A stretch of DNA of 64,000 bases from assembly GCA_005938025.2 (NCBI GenBank), contig VCCI02000003.1:434001-498000 (forward strand), written 5' to 3'. The position numbers and the translations under genes were made by a program. The notes below the pieces were generated by a model. It worked only from the letters and a program-made list of their open reading frames with translations, was not told where the DNA came from and made no database searches. Shown here one piece after another: positions 62,045 to 64,000 of this stretch. How positions within the stretch are numbered: position 1 is the stretch's first letter; every line of letters begins with the position of its first letter. The stretch comes from Inquilinus sp. KBS0705. Lineage in GTDB: Bacteria; Bacteroidota; Bacteroidia; Sphingobacteriales; Sphingobacteriaceae.

Positions 62045-63727
62045 TTATACCGTGAGCTTTTTGTATTTCAATCGTTTAGGTGTAACATCCCCTACACGCT
62101 TTTTGTAATTCTCTTCGTAATCGCTGTAGTTGCCTTCAAAAAAGTAAACTTGCGAGTTGCCCTCAAATGCTAATATGTGGGTACAAACCCTATCTAAAAA
62201 CCAGCGGTCGTGACTGATGATAACTGCACAGCCGCCAAAGTTTTCCAGGGCTTCTTCTAATGCACGTAATGTATTAACATCAATATCGTTGGTCGGCTCA
62301 TCCAGCAAAAGCACATTCGATCCTTTTTTAAGCGTGATAGCTAAATGGACACGGTTACGCTCACCACCCGATAGTACACCAACCTTCTTTTGCTGATCGG
62401 CACCATTAAAGTTAAATTTAGAGACGTATGCACGAGAGTTTAGCGGGCGGTTACCCACCATAATGTTATCCAGCCCGTCGGTTACGTTTTCCCAAACAGA
62501 TTTGTTAGGGTCAAGGTCATCATGCATTTGGTCTACATAACCCAAAGCAACGGTTTCTCCCACGCGGAAAGTACCCGCATCAGGCTGATCCTGGCCGGTT
62601 ATCAGGCGAAATAATGTGGTTTTACCGGCACCATTAGGGCCAATAATGCCCACTATACCCGCTGGCGGTAAGCTGAAATTAAGATTTTCAAACAATACCT
62701 TATCGCCATAAGCTTTGGTAACGTTGTTAGCCTCAATAACTACATTACCCAATCGCGGGCCGGGCGGAATAAATAATTCCAGTTTTTCTTCCCTGTCCTT
62801 AGTTTCTTCGGATGCCAACTTGTCGTAGTTGGATAAACGCGCTTTTGACTTGGCGTGGCGGCCTTTTGCCCCCATGCGCACCCACTCCAGCTCACGTTCT
62901 AATATCTTTTGGCGTTTGCTTTCTCCCTTTTCTTCCTGGGCTAAACGTTTTGATTTTTGATCAAGCCATGACGAGTAATTACCTTTCCACGGCAAGCCTT
63001 CGCCACGGTCAAGCTCTAATATCCAGCCTGCAACGTTATCTAAAAAGTACCTGTCGTGCGTTACGGCTATCACAGTTCCTTTGTATTGCTTTAAATGTTG
63101 TTCCAGCCAATCAATAGATTCGGCATCCAGGTGGTTAGTAGGCTCATCTAATAACAAAACATCTGGCTCTTGTAATAACAGCCGGCACAAAGCCACACGG
63201 CGGCGTTCACCACCGGATAATACCGATATTTTAGCATCAGGCTCGGGGCAGCGCAGTGCATCCATCGCACGCTCCAGCTTTACATCAAGCTCCCAGGCAT
63301 TTACCGCATCAATTTTATCCTGTAATTCGCCCTGGCGCGCCATCAGTTTATCCATTTTATCGGCATCGCTGTAATACTCTTCCAGGCCAAATTTTTCGTT
63401 TATATCTTCATATTCCTGTAATAGCGCGGTAGTTGCGGCTACGCCTTCTTCCACAATCTCTTTTACGGTTTTGTCAGGGTCAAGTTCGGGTTCCTGGCTT
63501 AAGTAACCTACTGTATAGCCTGGTGAAAAAACCACTTCGCCTATATTCGTTTTGTCGATACCGGCGATAATTTTTAGCAAAGACGATTTACCCGAGCCGT
63601 TTAAACCGATAACCCCAATTTTGGCACCATAAAAAAACGACAGGTAAATATTTTTTAAAACTGTTTTTTGGGGAGGATAAACTTTGCTTACCCCCGCCAT
63701 TGAAAAAATGATCTTTTCGTCAGCCAT
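62045..63727 (-). CDS. ettA: Energy-dependent translational throttle protein EttA (ABC-F)
   Basis: 560 residues: two ABC domains on one chain without membrane parts. First domain: Walker A GLNGSGKSS (41-49), signature LSGGERRRVALC and Walker B LLLDEPTNHLD. Second: GPNGAGKTT, LSGGERNRVHLA, LLLDEPTNDID. Between them is the P-site tRNA-interaction linker (about 235-325, basic and charged). EttA binds the ribosomal E site and gates initiation by ATP/ADP ratio. The length and the NDID in the second Walker B match EttA rather than Uup or resistance ABC-Fs. Start is ATG with an AGAGGA Shine-Dalgarno-like site 8 nt upstream. Confidence 0.93.
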   Translation of the reverse strand: MADEKIIFSMAGVSKVYPPQKTVLKNIYLSFFYGAKIGVIGLNGSGKSSLLKIIAGIDKTNIGEVVFSPGYTVGYLSQEPELDPDKTVKEIVEEGVAATTALLQEYEDINEKFGLEEYYSDADKMDKLMARQGELQDKIDAVNAWELDVKLERAMDALRCPEPDAKISVLSGGERRRVALCRLLLQEPDVLLLDEPTNHLDAESIDWLEQHLKQYKGTVIAVTHDRYFLDNVAGWILELDRGEGLPWKGNYSSWLDQKSKRLAQEEKGESKRQKILERELEWVRMGAKGRHAKSKARLSNYDKLASEETKDREEKLELFIPPGPRLGNVVIEANNVTKAYGDKVLFENLNFSLPPAGIVGIIGPNGAGKTTLFRLITGQDQPDAGTFRVGETVALGYVDQMHDDLDPNKSVWENVTDGLDNIMVGNRPLNSRAYVSKFNFNGADQQKKVGVLSGGERNRVHLAITLKKGSNVLLLDEPTNDIDVNTLRALEEALENFGGCAVIISHDRWFLDRVCTHILAFEGNSQVYFFEGNYSDYEENYKKRVGDVTPKRLKYKKLTV

Positions 63728-63753
63728 TATAATTCCTCTTTTTTTGGAGGAAA

Positions 63754-63761
63754 CAAATATA
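63754..63761 (-). promoter_or_regulatory. -7 promoter box of ettA
   Basis: TATATTTG on the minus strand, exact TAnnTTTG match, 26 nt before the ATG. Confidence 0.45.
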
Positions 63762-63821
63762 GGATTGAAAACCAGATGGTGGATAAATTTTCATTTAAAT
63801 TTCATACGATAATTTGTATAT

Positions 63822-63930
63822 TACAATGCAAACCTTTTGGTTTGCTAACACGTACATAATACAGTAAAGCAAGTCTCGCTGCTTATGCCGTATTGTCATA
63901 AGTAATGACTATTTGCCTTGCTTGTTACTT
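63822..63930. other. Structured spacer at the window end
   Basis: A perfect hairpin GCAAACC-TTTT-GGTTTGC (63828-63845) is followed by pairing segments AAGCAAG (63867-63873) and CTTGCTT (63918-63924), with an inner CTTATG (63881)/CATAAG (63902) stem. This could be a leader RNA of a gene beyond the window. No coding frame is supported in 63728-64000. Confidence 0.4.
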
Positions 63931-64000
63931 TTAGTTTAATTAATTCGTATTAATGTTAAACTTTTGCAGCAGCAAAGCATCAAATAAAAAAGTTTTTGCC

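Overview
The window is a chromosomal stretch of a Bacteroidota bacterium, most likely Sphingobacteriaceae (Mucilaginibacter/Pedobacter-like). Pointers are a secreted protein with SprB-like repeats and a type IX secretion C-terminal domain, large ATPase-less MacB/FtsX-type permeases, a flexixanthin-style carotenoid gene set (CrtW, CruF), A-rich leaders without strong Shine-Dalgarno sites, and -7 promoter boxes of the form TAnnTTTG. I see no rRNA, tRNA or CRISPR array. Genes lie on both strands in short operons, and most are housekeeping.

Layout. 1-7.4 kb: the end of a DUF1080 protein, two FtsX-type permeases and a secreted esterase with a PA14 domain. 7.5-16.5 kb: bacilliredoxin, M23 peptidase, ahcY, a PAS/GAF histidine kinase translationally coupled to a DUF5655 gene, an M24 aminopeptidase and pdxJ. 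16.5-22.2 kb: the large secreted protein and gcvP. 22.4-28.5 kb: a monooxygenase-like protein, a lone receiver protein, a metallo-hydrolase, a BlaI/M56 regulatory pair with overlapping dyads in front, and recN. 28.6-36.6 kb: fabI, a CrtI/CrtD-type desaturase, an M20 dipeptidase, YbjQ, an alpha/beta hydrolase, and a + strand run DUF2520-ferredoxin-iscX-kdsC-maf. 36.7-45.2 kb (all minus): hemH, crtW-lipoprotein-ispH, cruF-glycosyltransferase-two acyltransferases-hydrolase, and waaA. 45.3-50.4 kb: a nucleotide-sugar operon (ugd, UDP-xylose synthase, galE, rfbB, CpsB-like phosphatase). 50.8-63.7 kb: a MacB-like permease, a TlpA-like redoxin, an IscA-type protein, a methylmalonyl-CoA mutase large subunit, dnaA, a REP-associated transposase with three REP units, small secreted proteins, an M13 peptidase and ettA.

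Functional links. KdsC and WaaA are both needed for Kdo-lipid A. The 37.8-43.7 kb genes together look like a pathway making a ketolated, hydroxylated, glycosylated and acylated carotenoid, with IspH supplying isoprenoid precursors and the separate desaturase at 29.5 kb as a possible CrtD partner. Ferredoxin, IscX and the IscA-type protein belong to iron-sulfur metabolism.

The most unusual material is between genes. (1) Two related, structured, promoter-preceded elements at 50.5 and 59.7 kb look like copies of an unrecognised small RNA. (2) Low-complexity word-repeat tracts begin at or just after the stop codon of at least nine genes, and one repeat family also sits in frame inside waaA. (3) A RAYT transposase lies between its cognate REP hairpins. 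(4) A hairpin-rich MITE-like element lies at 32.4 kb.
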